Below are positions 1 to 8,684 of a DNA stretch of 60,102 bases, piece by piece. The notes under the pieces were generated by a model. The model saw nothing but the letters and a program-made list of their open reading frames with translations. It made no database searches and was not told the DNA's origin. The position numbers and the translations under genes were made by a program. Origin of the DNA: a virus. The stretch covers positions 1 to 60,102 of the IMG/VR virus record IMGVR_UViG_3300022221_000008, one strand, 5' to 3'. How positions within the stretch are numbered: the stretch's first letter is position 1; each line of letters opens with the position of its first letter.

Positions 1-127
1 CCGCCTATGACGAGCGGCTGGGCGCGGCCCTGAGGCCGGCCTATGAAGCACGGGCGAACGAGGGTGTCAGGACTGGCAACGAGCTGCGCATGGATGTGCG
101 GGAGCAGATCGCCAAGGCTTTCTTCCT
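1..127. repeat. Left copy of 127-bp exact terminal repeat
   Basis: Bases 1-127 are identical to 59976-60102. Both copies lie in the portal reading frame, and joining them gives one uninterrupted gene. The length of 127 is a common assembler k-mer, so this is most likely the overlap left when a circular contig is cut open, not a physical end of the phage chromosome. Confidence 0.95.
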
Positions 128-692
128 CGATTCCCTTGCGCTTCCCCCGGCTTCGGCCAAGGAAATGACCGCCTTCGAGGTCAGCCAGCGGATTTCCGAG
201 TGGATCAGGCGCGCCATGCCGATCTTCGAGCCCATGGAGTTCGAGTACAACGGCGAAATCTGCGAGCAGACCTTCGAGCTTCTGTTGCGCAACGGCGCCT
301 TCGGCAGCATCGACGACATGCCGCAGGAACTGCGCGGGGCGGACGTTCACTTCAAGTTCGAATCGCCGCTCCACGAGGGCGCCGACATGCGCAAGGGGCA
401 GAAGTTCCTTGAGGCCAAGGCGGCCCTGGTGCAGGCGGCGGAACTCGACCCCGGCGTGGTGCCCCTGCTCAACGCCACCGACACCTTGCGGGATGTCTAC
501 AAGTCCATTGGCGTGCCGGCCCACTGGACCCGGAGCAGACAGGAAATGCAGCGTCTCGTGGCGGCCCAGAATGCCCAGCGGGAAGAGCAGCAGGTGCTCG
601 AGGCCGGCGTGGGCGCCGCCGACATCGCGGCCAAGCTGGGCGCCGCCTCGCGCGACTTCGCCCAGGGCCGCGCGACGAATCCGGCGGCCTGA
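1..692 (+). CDS. Portal (head-tail connector) protein, C-terminal part
   Basis: This is the C-terminal part of the portal protein that begins at 58943. The frame enters at base 3. Joined across the circle the protein is about 574 residues, normal for T7-type connectors, which form the dodecameric DNA gate at the capsid vertex and nucleate head assembly. This part includes a helical segment around TAFEVSQRISEW and ends in a glutamine- and alanine-rich tail. The stop overlaps the next start as TGATG. The scaffold and capsid genes follow directly, the usual podophage order. Confidence 0.9.
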   Translation, partial: AYDERLGAALRPAYEARANEGVRTGNELRMDVREQIAKAFFLDSLALPPASAKEMTAFEVSQRISEWIRRAMPIFEPMEFEYNGEICEQTFELLLRNGAFGSIDDMPQELRGADVHFKFESPLHEGADMRKGQKFLEAKAALVQAAELDPGVVPLLNATDTLRDVYKSIGVPAHWTRSRQEMQRLVAAQNAQREEQQVLEAGVGAADIAAKLGAASRDFAQGRATNPAA

Positions 693-1018
693 TGAAAGCT
701 CCGGAGGGCGCCCCTTGGGCACCGGTCGAGTATGAGGACGCGGATATTGGAGCCTTCAAGTCCCTGGTCCTGGGCGAGGCGACGGAAGAACAGCAGCGCC
801 GCGCGCTTAAATTCATCGTCGAGGAAATTTGCAAGACCTATGATCTGTCTTACCGGCCCGACAGCGAGCGTGACTCGGCCTTCGCCGAGGGCAAGCGCTT
901 CGTCGGGCTCCAGATCGTCAAGCTGACGAAACTCAATCTCTCCGCAATGAGGAAAACCGATGGCCGAAGAAGCAACCCCAAACGACCCGCCGGTCGATCC
1001 ACCGAGCAGCCCGCCTGA
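692..1018 (+). CDS. Bbp19-like small virion-module protein
   Basis: A 108-residue protein whose start overlaps the portal stop by one base. The middle resembles the Bbp19-type domain found beside portals in podophages: a helix, then DSAFAEGKRFVGLQIVK, close to the family pattern of an acidic residue, EG, basic residues and VGL. Its function in the family is unknown. The basic, proline-rich C-terminus overlaps the scaffold gene by 59 bases in another frame. The family assignment is from memory of the motif. Confidence 0.65.
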   Translation: MKAPEGAPWAPVEYEDADIGAFKSLVLGEATEEQQRRALKFIVEEICKTYDLSYRPDSERDSAFAEGKRFVGLQIVKLTKLNLSAMRKTDGRRSNPKRPAGRSTEQPA

Positions 1019-1913
1019 AACGCCGCCCGTAGAGCTCAAGCCCAACGGCTCGGTTGCGCTTGAGCCTGACGGCGAAGCGCTCCCGGTCGAGCCGGAATGG
1101 CGCGAGGACTGGCGCGAGCGCTTTGCCGGAAAGAACACCGACGACCTGAAGAAGCTGAATCGCTACAAGTCCCCCGACGGCATCTGGAGAGCCTATCGGG
1201 CGCTTGAGCAGCGCATGTCGTCCGGCGAATACACGCGCAACAAGCCCCAGGACGCCGACGAGGAGAAGCTGGCCGAATGGCGCAAGGAAGTCGGCGTGCC
1301 GGAGACGCCCGAAGGCTACCGGGATGCCCTGCCGAAGGATTTCGAGATCGCCGAGAACGACAAGCCCTTCATCGACAACCTCTTCAAGGAAATGCACGCC
1401 ATCGACGCCACCCCGGCGGTGGTCGCCAAGGGGGTGGAAACCTACTACCGCATCCAGGCGTCTGCAGAGGAAATCTTCGGCGAGCGGGACGCCCAGCAGA
1501 AGCGCGACACCGAAGATGCCCTGCGGGGCGAGTGGGGGCCGGAATACCGGACCAATTTCACTCACATGAACAACACCCTGTTCGACAGCGGCGTGTTCGT
1601 CGATGCGCCGGAGGGAATGCGCGACAAGCTCTTCTCGGCGCGTCTGCCGGACGGCACGTCCCTGGCCAACGACCCGGACCTGTTGCGCTGGATGGTCGAT
1701 ATGTCGCGGGTCATCAACCCCGATGTCGGCCATTCGGTCACGCCGGTTCCCGGCAAGACCCAGGGCGAGTCGGTCGCGAGCCGCATTGCCGAGCTGGAGA
1801 GCATGTCGGCCGACACCCGAGGGCCTTATTGGAAGGGCAACGACGCCGATGCGCTGCAGGCCGAATTGCGGCAGCTTTATAGCATCGAAGAAAAGATGCA
1901 GGCGCGCAAATGA
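960..1913 (+). CDS. Capsid assembly scaffolding protein
   Basis: A 317-residue acidic protein between portal and capsid genes, the standard scaffold position. Residues 1-45 are proline- and glutamate-rich and look disordered. The centre is helical and charged, with a segment YKSPDGIWRAYRALEQRMS typical of podophage scaffolds, and the C-terminus is a basic-acidic helix ending QARK. Scaffolds guide procapsid assembly and then leave. No catalytic motif is visible. The last four bases overlap the next gene as ATGA. Confidence 0.75.
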   Translation: MAEEATPNDPPVDPPSSPPETPPVELKPNGSVALEPDGEALPVEPEWREDWRERFAGKNTDDLKKLNRYKSPDGIWRAYRALEQRMSSGEYTRNKPQDADEEKLAEWRKEVGVPETPEGYRDALPKDFEIAENDKPFIDNLFKEMHAIDATPAVVAKGVETYYRIQASAEEIFGERDAQQKRDTEDALRGEWGPEYRTNFTHMNNTLFDSGVFVDAPEGMRDKLFSARLPDGTSLANDPDLLRWMVDMSRVINPDVGHSVTPVPGKTQGESVASRIAELESMSADTRGPYWKGNDADALQAELRQLYSIEEKMQARK

Positions 1914-2791
1914 GGCCCATCTACGAAGCCGAAGTGGCGCAGATCGACATTCTCTCGTCTTGTCACCTGGCCTGCGCGAACTGTACCCGCTTCATCGGTC
2001 ATCATGCCGAGCACTATGCCATGTCGGTCGAGTGCTTCGAGGTCGCCGTCAGGAGCCTCGACGGATTTCCGGGCCGGATCGGCATCATGGGCGGAGAGCC
2101 TTGCCTGCATCCGCGCTTCACGGAGATTCTCGCCGCCTACCGGGGGCTTGTTTCACGTGAAAAACGGGAGTTCTGGACCGCCGGCTTCAAGTGGTACGAA
2201 TACGAGACGGAGATCAACCGGACCTTCGAGCCCCATCTGATCCATTTCAACGACCACACGCAACGGGACGGCAAGCACCAGCCCCTTGGCGTGGCGATCG
2301 ACGAGATCGTGGACGACAAGGCCCTCATGTGGGAGCTGATCCGCGCCTGCCCCTTCCAGGAGCACTGGTCGCCGGTCATCAACGACAAGGGGGCCTTTTT
2401 CTGCGAGATCGCCGCTTCCCAGGACCGGGTGACGAACGGGCCGGGCGGCTGGAAGGTCGAGCCCGGCTGGTGGGACAAAAAGCCTGAAGACTTCGAAGAT
2501 CAGGTCCAGCGCTATTGCCCCAACTGCTCGGGCTGCCTGCCGATGCCGGCCTTCAGCGACGGACGCGGCGGACGGGACGGGCCGACCAAGGATGTCGTGA
2601 CCCCCGGATTCCACGAGAAACTCCTGGTGGCGGGCTCGCCCAAGGCAAGGCGGGGGCAGGTGACGATCTGGGACCGCAAGATCACCCGCGCGGATATCGA
2701 AGAGCTGGCCGACTGGTCGCCGCGCAGTTTCAGGGGCTTCGTGGCGCACAGCCCGGAGGACGTGACAACGGCGCTTGACAGAACGGCCTAA
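1910..2791 (+). CDS. Radical SAM enzyme inside the capsid operon
   Basis: A 293-residue protein with the radical SAM cluster motif CxxxCxxC at C18, C22 and C25 and a GGEP motif at 61-64 that binds the SAM amino group. C147, C165 and the group C203-x2-C206-x2-C209 could bind an auxiliary iron-sulfur cluster. It starts on ATGA overlapping the scaffold gene, so it is translated with the virion genes. The substrate is unknown; candidates are a host glycan precursor or a capsid peptide. The gene is an uncommon insert between scaffold and capsid. The chemistry class is firm, the role is not. Confidence 0.85.
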   Translation: MRPIYEAEVAQIDILSSCHLACANCTRFIGHHAEHYAMSVECFEVAVRSLDGFPGRIGIMGGEPCLHPRFTEILAAYRGLVSREKREFWTAGFKWYEYETEINRTFEPHLIHFNDHTQRDGKHQPLGVAIDEIVDDKALMWELIRACPFQEHWSPVINDKGAFFCEIAASQDRVTNGPGGWKVEPGWWDKKPEDFEDQVQRYCPNCSGCLPMPAFSDGRGGRDGPTKDVVTPGFHEKLLVAGSPKARRGQVTIWDRKITRADIEELADWSPRSFRGFVAHSPEDVTTALDRTA

Positions 2792-2803
2792 AAACAATAG
2801 TTA
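2775..2803 (+). promoter_or_regulatory. Probable capsid-gene promoter
   Basis: A consensus -35 TTGACA at 2775-2780 is followed after 17 bases by TAGTTA at 2798-2803. It lies over the end of the radical SAM gene and about 200 bases before the capsid gene, so it would give separate high expression of capsid protein. Confidence 0.5.
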
Positions 2804-2820
2804 AATCACAGCGTTGTATC

Positions 2821-2963
2821 CGGACACCCCCTTTGTGGCCCCGAAGAAGCGCGACAGTCCGCCAAGGCAAAGCCCCGGCGGTGATCGGCCCGGCCCCGCA
2901 GCCGCAATATAAGCAACAAGCAATCTTGCGGACACCCCAGACCTGATAGCCATACGGACACCC
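2821..2963. repeat. Three CGGACACCC repeats in the capsid leader
   Basis: The 9-mer CGGACACCC occurs at 2821-2829, 2929-2937 and 2955-2963 in the untranslated leader of the capsid gene. It could be a protein-binding site or part of RNA structure. The 212-base gap 2792-3003 holds no credible gene. Confidence 0.5.
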
Positions 2964-3003
2964 GGCGCCACGGCAGTTCAACCTTTGCGAGGAGAGTTCC
3001 TCC

Positions 3004-3858
3004 ATGGCTGCAACTGCATTCCAACGGCAGTACCGTCAGGAATACATTCACGGTTTCGAGGACCGTCAGTCGATTCTTCGGGCGACGACCGTCCAGGAGG
3101 CCGTGATCAAGGGCAACGAGGCCGTCTTCCTCGTGTCCGATTCCGGTTCCGCCACCGCACAGACCCGTGGGGTCAACGGCATGATCCCGGCCCGTGCGGA
3201 CAACAACAGCCAGCTCACCGCCACGCTTCAGGAATGGCACGACCTGGTCCGCAAGACGAACTTCAACATCTTCGCCTCTCAGGGCGATCAGCGGCGCATC
3301 ATGCAGGAAACCACCATGGCGGTGGTCAATCGCAAGATCGACGACATCATCATCGCCCAGCTCGACACCGCGACCAACGACACCGGCGCCGCCGCCACGG
3401 CATCGCTGGACATGGTTGTCTGGGCTCGGACGGTCTTGGGCAACAACTTCGTCGATCTAACCGACGAGGATAACATCTTCGGCCTCATCAGCCCGGCCTT
3501 CGAGGGCTACCTGATGCAGATTCCGGAGTATTCCTCGGCCGATTACGTCGAGGTCAAGCCCTTCACCGGCCCCGCCCGCCGCTTCCGTCGCTGGATGGGC
3601 GTCAACTGGATGTGCCACCCCCGTCTGACCGGCTCCGTCGGTGCCGGCGGCAGCGGCGCCTCCGAGCAGTGCTTCATGTATCACCGGAACTCCATCGGCT
3701 GCGCCCTCGACAAGGACGGCATCGATAGTCCGGTCGGTTACGACGAGGAGCAGGGCTATTCCTACGCCCGTGTCTCGATCAACCTAGGCGCCAAGCAGCT
3801 TCAGAATGCCGGTATGGTCATGATGAAGCACAATGGCTCCGGTTACGCGGCGCAATAA
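3004..3858 (+). CDS. Major capsid protein
   Basis: A 284-residue protein after the scaffold, preceded by GAGGAGAG. It has the pattern of podophage capsid proteins of the Phage_capsid_2 type: a short N-terminal arm, a central segment around QRRIMQETTMAVVNRKIDD, and a C-terminal domain with AYSSADYVE-like and FRRWMGVNWMCHP segments. Such proteins build the icosahedral HK97-fold shell. Its own promoter lies upstream and a terminator lies shortly downstream, fitting high expression. Confidence 0.88.
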   Translation: MAATAFQRQYRQEYIHGFEDRQSILRATTVQEAVIKGNEAVFLVSDSGSATAQTRGVNGMIPARADNNSQLTATLQEWHDLVRKTNFNIFASQGDQRRIMQETTMAVVNRKIDDIIIAQLDTATNDTGAAATASLDMVVWARTVLGNNFVDLTDEDNIFGLISPAFEGYLMQIPEYSSADYVEVKPFTGPARRFRRWMGVNWMCHPRLTGSVGAGGSGASEQCFMYHRNSIGCALDKDGIDSPVGYDEEQGYSYARVSINLGAKQLQNAGMVMMKHNGSGYAAQ

Positions 3859-3870
3859 GGAGTATTGAGC

Positions 3871-4191
3871 ATGGCATATGCAGGCTCCACCGCTGGTTCG
3901 TCCGCCTCGAACCCCCCGGCTCTGATCACCTCCTGGTTGGCCGGCTCGACCGCCGGAGGCTCCACTGGGCTGCACGCCCACAAGGAGTTCTCCTATGTTT
4001 CCACCCACACCCAGGCGGAAGTCGCCGCGACCGGGTTCATCACCGACGCCAAGAGCCTCGGCATGAACCTGGGCGATGTGGTGCAGGTGCGTGGCTCGAC
4101 CACTTACCTGCTTTCCTACCACACGGTAAAGACGGTATCTTCCACTGGCGCTACCCTCTCGGCCGGGCTCCTGGTTAGCTCGGCATCCTGA
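3871..4191 (+). CDS. Small head protein, possible decoration protein
   Basis: A 106-residue glycine-, serine- and alanine-rich protein directly after the capsid gene. AAGGAG lies at the right distance from the ATG at 3871, so I chose it over the TTG at 3865. The C-terminal half (GDVVQVRGSTTYLLSYHTV and on) looks like a small beta domain. Position suggests a head decoration or stabilising protein. No family is recognised with certainty. Confidence 0.6.
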   Translation: MAYAGSTAGSSASNPPALITSWLAGSTAGGSTGLHAHKEFSYVSTHTQAEVAATGFITDAKSLGMNLGDVVQVRGSTTYLLSYHTVKTVSSTGATLSAGLLVSSAS

Positions 4192-4214
4192 TCGCGCCCC
4201 AGCGCGGTTAACTT

Positions 4215-4242
4215 GGGCGGCCGCGTGGTCGCCCTTTTCTTT
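4215..4242 (+). terminator. Rho-independent terminator after capsid genes
   Basis: GGGCG at 4215-4219 pairs with CGCCC at 4230-4234, with a further CC/GG pair inside, and is followed by TTTTCTTT. It should reduce transcription from the capsid genes into the tail genes. Confidence 0.75.
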
Positions 4243-4252
4243 GGAGCACAGC

Positions 4253-4708
4253 ATGACGGAAAACGGCCACGACAAGAAGTTCAAGTCGGCCCTTCATATG
4301 GGCCGCTGCTCTCCGAGCGGGCACAAGTGGAACCGCTACGATGTCACGATCCCAGCCGAAACCAATCCGGAAGACCTGCTCGACCCGCACTACTGGCGAC
4401 ACTACGGCGCGCTCCTGAAGCCGAGCGACATTCTCGAATGCTTCTGCGACGACGGTTCATGGGAAGCGTCCTACCGGGTCATGTTCGTCTCTCGGGCCGA
4501 GGTGAAGTTGTCGCTTCGCGGTGAGGTCGTCCGCCACGACAAGACGCCGGATGAGGAGTCCGACACCCACGAGATCAAGTGGGGCGGGCCGGCGGTCAAG
4601 TTCCGCATCCAGCGCAAGGACACCGGCGAGGTGATCCGCGACGGCCTCTATCCCAAGTCCGAGGCGTACAACTTCATGCGCCAGCACCTCCAGTCCATAC
4701 AGGGCTAA
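4253..4708 (+). CDS. Conserved virion-module protein of unknown function
   Basis: A 151-residue protein starting at ATG 4253, with TTGGAG upstream. It contains aromatic and acidic stretches (DPHYWRHYGALLKPSDILE, EIKWGGPAVKFRI) and looks like a compact mixed alpha/beta fold. It lies between capsid and tail tube genes, a place where podophages carry conserved proteins without assigned roles. No catalytic motif is seen. Confidence 0.65.
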   Translation: MTENGHDKKFKSALHMGRCSPSGHKWNRYDVTIPAETNPEDLLDPHYWRHYGALLKPSDILECFCDDGSWEASYRVMFVSRAEVKLSLRGEVVRHDKTPDEESDTHEIKWGGPAVKFRIQRKDTGEVIRDGLYPKSEAYNFMRQHLQSIQG

Positions 4709-4709
4709 C

Positions 4710-5360
4710 ATGGCGACCTCGCAACTCCAGCTCTACAACATCGGGCTCCTGGCGGTCGGCGAGCGAGCGCTTTCCAACCTCAGTGAGGCCCGCGAGCCGC
4801 GCCGTAAGCTCGACGAGGTCTGGAGCCGGGGCAACGGCGCAACGCGCTTCTTCTTGGAGCAGGGTTTCTGGAACTTCGCCATGCGGGCGGCAAAGCTGGA
4901 TTCCTCGACCTCCGTCACCCCCAGCTTCGGTTTCAGCTTCGCCTTTCAGAAGCCGGACGATTTCGTGAAGCTCAACATGATCTCGGCCGACGAACGCTTC
5001 AACGGCCCTCTGACGGACTATGAGCTGGAAGGCGACTATATCTATTGCGACGTGGACCCGCTCTATCTCCGCTATGTCTCGGACGATGCCGACTGGGGTT
5101 TGGATTATTCCAAGTGGCCAGAAACCTTCACCCTTTGGGCCGGGACGTGGCTGGGCCTGCAGATCGCACCGACGCTCTTGAACGATCTTGACCTAAAGGA
5201 ACTCAAGAAAGACGCCAAAGACCTGTTGGCCGATGCCCGTTCGAAGGACGCCATGCAGGAGCCGACGCGCTTCCAACCGCTGTCGTCCTGGGTGCAGGCC
5301 CGTCATGGCCGGTCCTCTCGGGGTGATCGCGGTTTGAGGAACAAGCTGATCGGAAGTTAG
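4710..5360 (+). CDS. Tail tubular protein A (gp11-like)
   Basis: A 216-residue protein opening MATSQLQLYNIGLLAVGER and continuing with LSEAREPRRKLDEVW, the typical start of T7 gp11-type proteins. These form the adaptor ring between connector and tail nozzle. The middle contains an acidic FEKPDDFVKL-like segment and YIYCDVDPLYLRYV, also normal for the family. It sits one base after the previous gene and one base before tail tubular protein B, as expected. Confidence 0.85.
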   Translation: MATSQLQLYNIGLLAVGERALSNLSEAREPRRKLDEVWSRGNGATRFFLEQGFWNFAMRAAKLDSSTSVTPSFGFSFAFQKPDDFVKLNMISADERFNGPLTDYELEGDYIYCDVDPLYLRYVSDDADWGLDYSKWPETFTLWAGTWLGLQIAPTLLNDLDLKELKKDAKDLLADARSKDAMQEPTRFQPLSSWVQARHGRSSRGDRGLRNKLIGS

Positions 5361-5361
5361 C

Positions 5362-8064
5362 ATGGCGCGCGGTGACTTTGCCCTGCAGACCTTCAACCGG
5401 GGCCGCATTTCTAAGCTGGCCCTGGCCCGCACCGATCTCGACCGGACCCGCGTGTCGGCGGAAACCCAGACCAATTGGATACCCCGCACCCTTGGTTCCA
5501 TGATGGTTCGGCCCGGCCTGGGCTATATCGGCGAGATTCCCTCCGAATGCCGCCTGGCCAGCTTCGTTTTCGCCACCACCGACACGGCCCTGATTGAAAT
5601 CACCGGCGGTCAGACGCGTGTCTGGGTTGACGATGCCCTGGTCCAGCGTCCAGGCTCGACCGCTGTCGTGACGGACTTCACATCGACCAGTCTGGCCGGC
5701 TGGACCGACGCCGATGAAGCGGGGGCAACGTCCGAATGGCTGTCGGGCAATTACCTGGGCCTCACCGGGACGCGCTTCGCCCGCGCGATCCGCCGGCAGC
5801 AGGTCGTTTGCAGCGTGATCCAGACCCATGGCCTGACGGTCAAGGTCGATCGCGGCGCACCGGTCCTGAAGGTCGGCTCCTCCCTGGCCGGCGACGACTA
5901 CTTTTCGGAAACCACCCTTCGGCCCGGAAGTTACTCGCTGGCCATCCCGGCAACGGGCGACTTTCACATCGAGCTTTCGGCCAATACGGAATACACCTCT
6001 CGGGTCGAATCGATATCGATCGACTCCTCCGGCCCCCTGACGGTCGCCAACCCCTGGGCCTCGACCGATCTTGACAGGCTCCGTTGGGCGCAGGAGCAGG
6101 ACGTTACCTTCGTCTCCGCTTATGGCTACAGGCAGCAGCGGATCGAACGCTACGGGACGGAATCCTGGGCGGTGGTCGATCATGCGCCCGAGGACGGCCC
6201 CTTCCGGACCATCAATATCACCAACAAGCGCCTGAGCCCCTCTGGGTTGACGGGGAACATTTCGCTGCTCTGCGACCAGCCTCTTTTCAAGCCGGGCCAT
6301 GCGGGCGCGCTCTATCAGGTCACGTCGATCGGCCAGCAGGTCAAGGCGACCATCACGGGGGCGGACCAGTTTTCCGACTCGATCCGGGTTTCCGGCGTAC
6401 AGGACTCGCGGAAGTTCCAGGTGCTCGTCAGCGCCATTTCGACCGACATCACGGTGCGGGTCCAGCGCTCGATCGGCGAAGAGGGCAGTTGGGGCAACGT
6501 TTCCGGCCTGTCCTATACCGCGACCATCGATTCGACCCATGACGACGGCCTGGACAATCAGATCGTCTATTACCGAATCGGCTCCGGCTCGACCGACCTG
6601 GTTTCGACTTCGACCGCCGTGACGGCAAGCGTCGAGCTGGGCTATGCCTCGGGGGGCATTACCGGGATCGCCCGGATCACCAGCGTGCTTTCCGCCACGG
6701 AAAGCAGCGCCATTGTCCTGACCCCCTTTGGCTCGACCGCTCCCTCGGAACTCTGGTCCGAAGGCGCTTGGTCAACGCTGCGCGGTTACCCCTCCGCTGT
6801 GACGCTGCATGAAGGGCGGTTGTGTTGGGCCGGCAAGGCGCGCTTCCAGGGCTCGGTTTCGGATGCCTTCGATTCCCACGACGTCGACATCGAAGGGGAC
6901 AGCGGGCCGCTCAATTTGGCCGTCGGCGAAGGGCCATCGGACGTGATCCAGTGGATGGCCTCCCTTACACGCCTTGTCCTGGGCGCACAGGGGGATGAAA
7001 AGCAGGCCAAGACCTCATCCCTCGAAGAGCCCTTGACTCCGACGAACTTCGCCCTGCGGCCGATCTCCGGCCAGGGCTCGGCGTCTGTCCAGGCGGTCAA
7101 GATCGATCAGCGGCTCTATCACGTGCAGTTGGGCGGCGTCCGGCTGATGGAAATCAGGCCACGGGATGGCGGGCTGGATTACGACTCTTTCGACCGGACC
7201 ATTCTCATCCCGGAAATCGGCCAGCCTAGCATCGTGCGGCTGGCGGCCCAGCGCCAGCCCGATACGCGTCTGCATTGCGTGCGCTCGGACGGCACGGTCG
7301 GGATGCTGATCGCCGATCCGGCCGAGGATGTTCTCTGCTGGATCGACATCAATTCGACCGGCGCCGAGGGCGCGGTGGAAGAAGTCGCGGTGCTGCCGGG
7401 GTCGGTCGAGCGGACGGCGGGCCAATGGGAAGACAGCGTCTATTACGTGGTGCGGCGCGAAATAAACGGTTCGACCAAGCGCTTCCTGGAGAAATGGGCG
7501 CAAGAGGACGCCGCCAAGGGCGGTTCGACCAACTCCATGGCGGACGCCTTCCAGATATTCAACTCCACCGCAACCACGACCATCACCGGCGCCGACCACC
7601 TGGTGGGCGAGTCCGTGTCGGTCTGGGGCGCGGGCAAGGATTTGGGTTCCTACACGGTATCGAGCACGGGCGAGATCACCGGTCTTTCCGAAGCCTCGAC
7701 GACCTTCGTCTATGGCCTTAAGTATCCGGCGCTCTTCAAGTCGGCCAAGCTGGCTTACCTGAGCCAGACCGGTACGGCCCTGACCAAGAGAAAGAAGATC
7801 GATCACGTCGGCATCGTGGCGGCCGACCTCCATGCCCAGGGGCTTCAGTTCGGTCCCTCGACGGATGCGCTCGATCCCCTGCCGATCATGGAACGTGCCG
7901 AGGCGATCTCGTCCGATACCATCTGGAGCGACTACGACGCCGATCCGATTGAATTCCCAGGAAGTTGGGATACCGACAGCCGGCTTGTGCTATATGGAGA
8001 GTCGCCCCGTCCCGCAACCGTCCTGGGCGCCATCGTCGTGATGGATACGAGGAGCAAGACCTGA
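5362..8064 (+). CDS. Tail tubular protein B (gp12-like nozzle)
   Basis: A 900-residue protein with the N-terminal segment LGSMMVRPGLGYIGE seen in podophage nozzle proteins and a beta-rich remainder with repeated GSTD, TSIG and VTAS-like strands. T7 gp12 forms the hexameric tail nozzle through which DNA leaves. The length is slightly above the T7 protein, normal for the wider family. The last base overlaps the next start (TGATG). Confidence 0.85.
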   Translation: MARGDFALQTFNRGRISKLALARTDLDRTRVSAETQTNWIPRTLGSMMVRPGLGYIGEIPSECRLASFVFATTDTALIEITGGQTRVWVDDALVQRPGSTAVVTDFTSTSLAGWTDADEAGATSEWLSGNYLGLTGTRFARAIRRQQVVCSVIQTHGLTVKVDRGAPVLKVGSSLAGDDYFSETTLRPGSYSLAIPATGDFHIELSANTEYTSRVESISIDSSGPLTVANPWASTDLDRLRWAQEQDVTFVSAYGYRQQRIERYGTESWAVVDHAPEDGPFRTINITNKRLSPSGLTGNISLLCDQPLFKPGHAGALYQVTSIGQQVKATITGADQFSDSIRVSGVQDSRKFQVLVSAISTDITVRVQRSIGEEGSWGNVSGLSYTATIDSTHDDGLDNQIVYYRIGSGSTDLVSTSTAVTASVELGYASGGITGIARITSVLSATESSAIVLTPFGSTAPSELWSEGAWSTLRGYPSAVTLHEGRLCWAGKARFQGSVSDAFDSHDVDIEGDSGPLNLAVGEGPSDVIQWMASLTRLVLGAQGDEKQAKTSSLEEPLTPTNFALRPISGQGSASVQAVKIDQRLYHVQLGGVRLMEIRPRDGGLDYDSFDRTILIPEIGQPSIVRLAAQRQPDTRLHCVRSDGTVGMLIADPAEDVLCWIDINSTGAEGAVEEVAVLPGSVERTAGQWEDSVYYVVRREINGSTKRFLEKWAQEDAAKGGSTNSMADAFQIFNSTATTTITGADHLVGESVSVWGAGKDLGSYTVSSTGEITGLSEASTTFVYGLKYPALFKSAKLAYLSQTGTALTKRKKIDHVGIVAADLHAQGLQFGPSTDALDPLPIMERAEAISSDTIWSDYDADPIEFPGSWDTDSRLVLYGESPRPATVLGAIVVMDTRSKT

Positions 8065-8684
8065 TGTTTATTCTCGCCGCCATCGCCGCCGCCATCGCCA
8101 TCGCCGGCTCGCAGGGCGAAGCCAAGACGCAAGAGGAGATCGGCAAGCTCAGCAAGGAAGGCGGCAAGCGGGACCGTCGGATCGCCAATAACCGGGCGAA
8201 GGTTCTGGAGCAGAAGGCCAATCTCGCCGCAGCGGCCTCGCAGCGGGCCGCCATCGACCAGCGCCGCCTCGGGCGCTATATCAGGGGCCAGGCCGTCGCG
8301 GCGGCGGCAGCCTCCGGTGTCGATCCGTCGAGCGTCTCGGTCGGCAGCATCGTCGGCGATATCGACTTCGAGGCCGAGCTGCGGGCGCTCAACTTCCGCC
8401 ACCAGGGCGTGGTCGAGGAGCGCGGACTGCGTTACGAGGCCGTCCTGGCCCGGAATGCGGGCGCCTACGCCAAATATCAGGGCCGGCTTGGTCAAGCCTT
8501 CGCCGAGCAGCGCGCCGCCCAGACAAGGCTGGCGGGTTTCGGGGCCGGCGTGTCGAGCTTCGCCGGCGGGGCCGGACAGAGCGGTGGTGGGTATAGCACG
8601 CAGCAACCCCAGCCCAGCTATCAAACGGAGAACAGTGTGGCGAACAACCAGACCACCCTTTACTCGAAATATGGATACGGCTGA
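8064..8684 (+). CDS. Small internal virion protein (gp14-like)
   Basis: A 206-residue protein with a hydrophobic N-terminus rich in alanine and isoleucine (residues 2-15), then a long helical, basic and alanine-rich region, and a glycine- and glutamine-rich tail. This matches gp14-type ejection proteins, which leave the particle first and insert in the outer membrane. Start ATG 8064 overlaps the nozzle stop. It is the first of three consecutive ejection-protein genes. Confidence 0.72.
   Translation: MFILAAIAAAIAIAGSQGEAKTQEEIGKLSKEGGKRDRRIANNRAKVLEQKANLAAAASQRAAIDQRRLGRYIRGQAVAAAAASGVDPSSVSVGSIVGDIDFEAELRALNFRHQGVVEERGLRYEAVLARNAGAYAKYQGRLGQAFAEQRAAQTRLAGFGAGVSSFAGGAGQSGGGYSTQQPQPSYQTENSVANNQTTLYSKYGYG

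Noticed and set aside
1-127. Physical direct terminal repeats as in T7
   Set aside because: The repeat is exactly 127 bases, within one gene and in frame, matching an assembly overlap. T7-type repeats do not normally lie inside the portal gene.
5203-6540. 445-residue minus-strand frame
   Set aside because: Antisense shadow of the tail nozzle gene, with no ribosome-binding site and no family resemblance.
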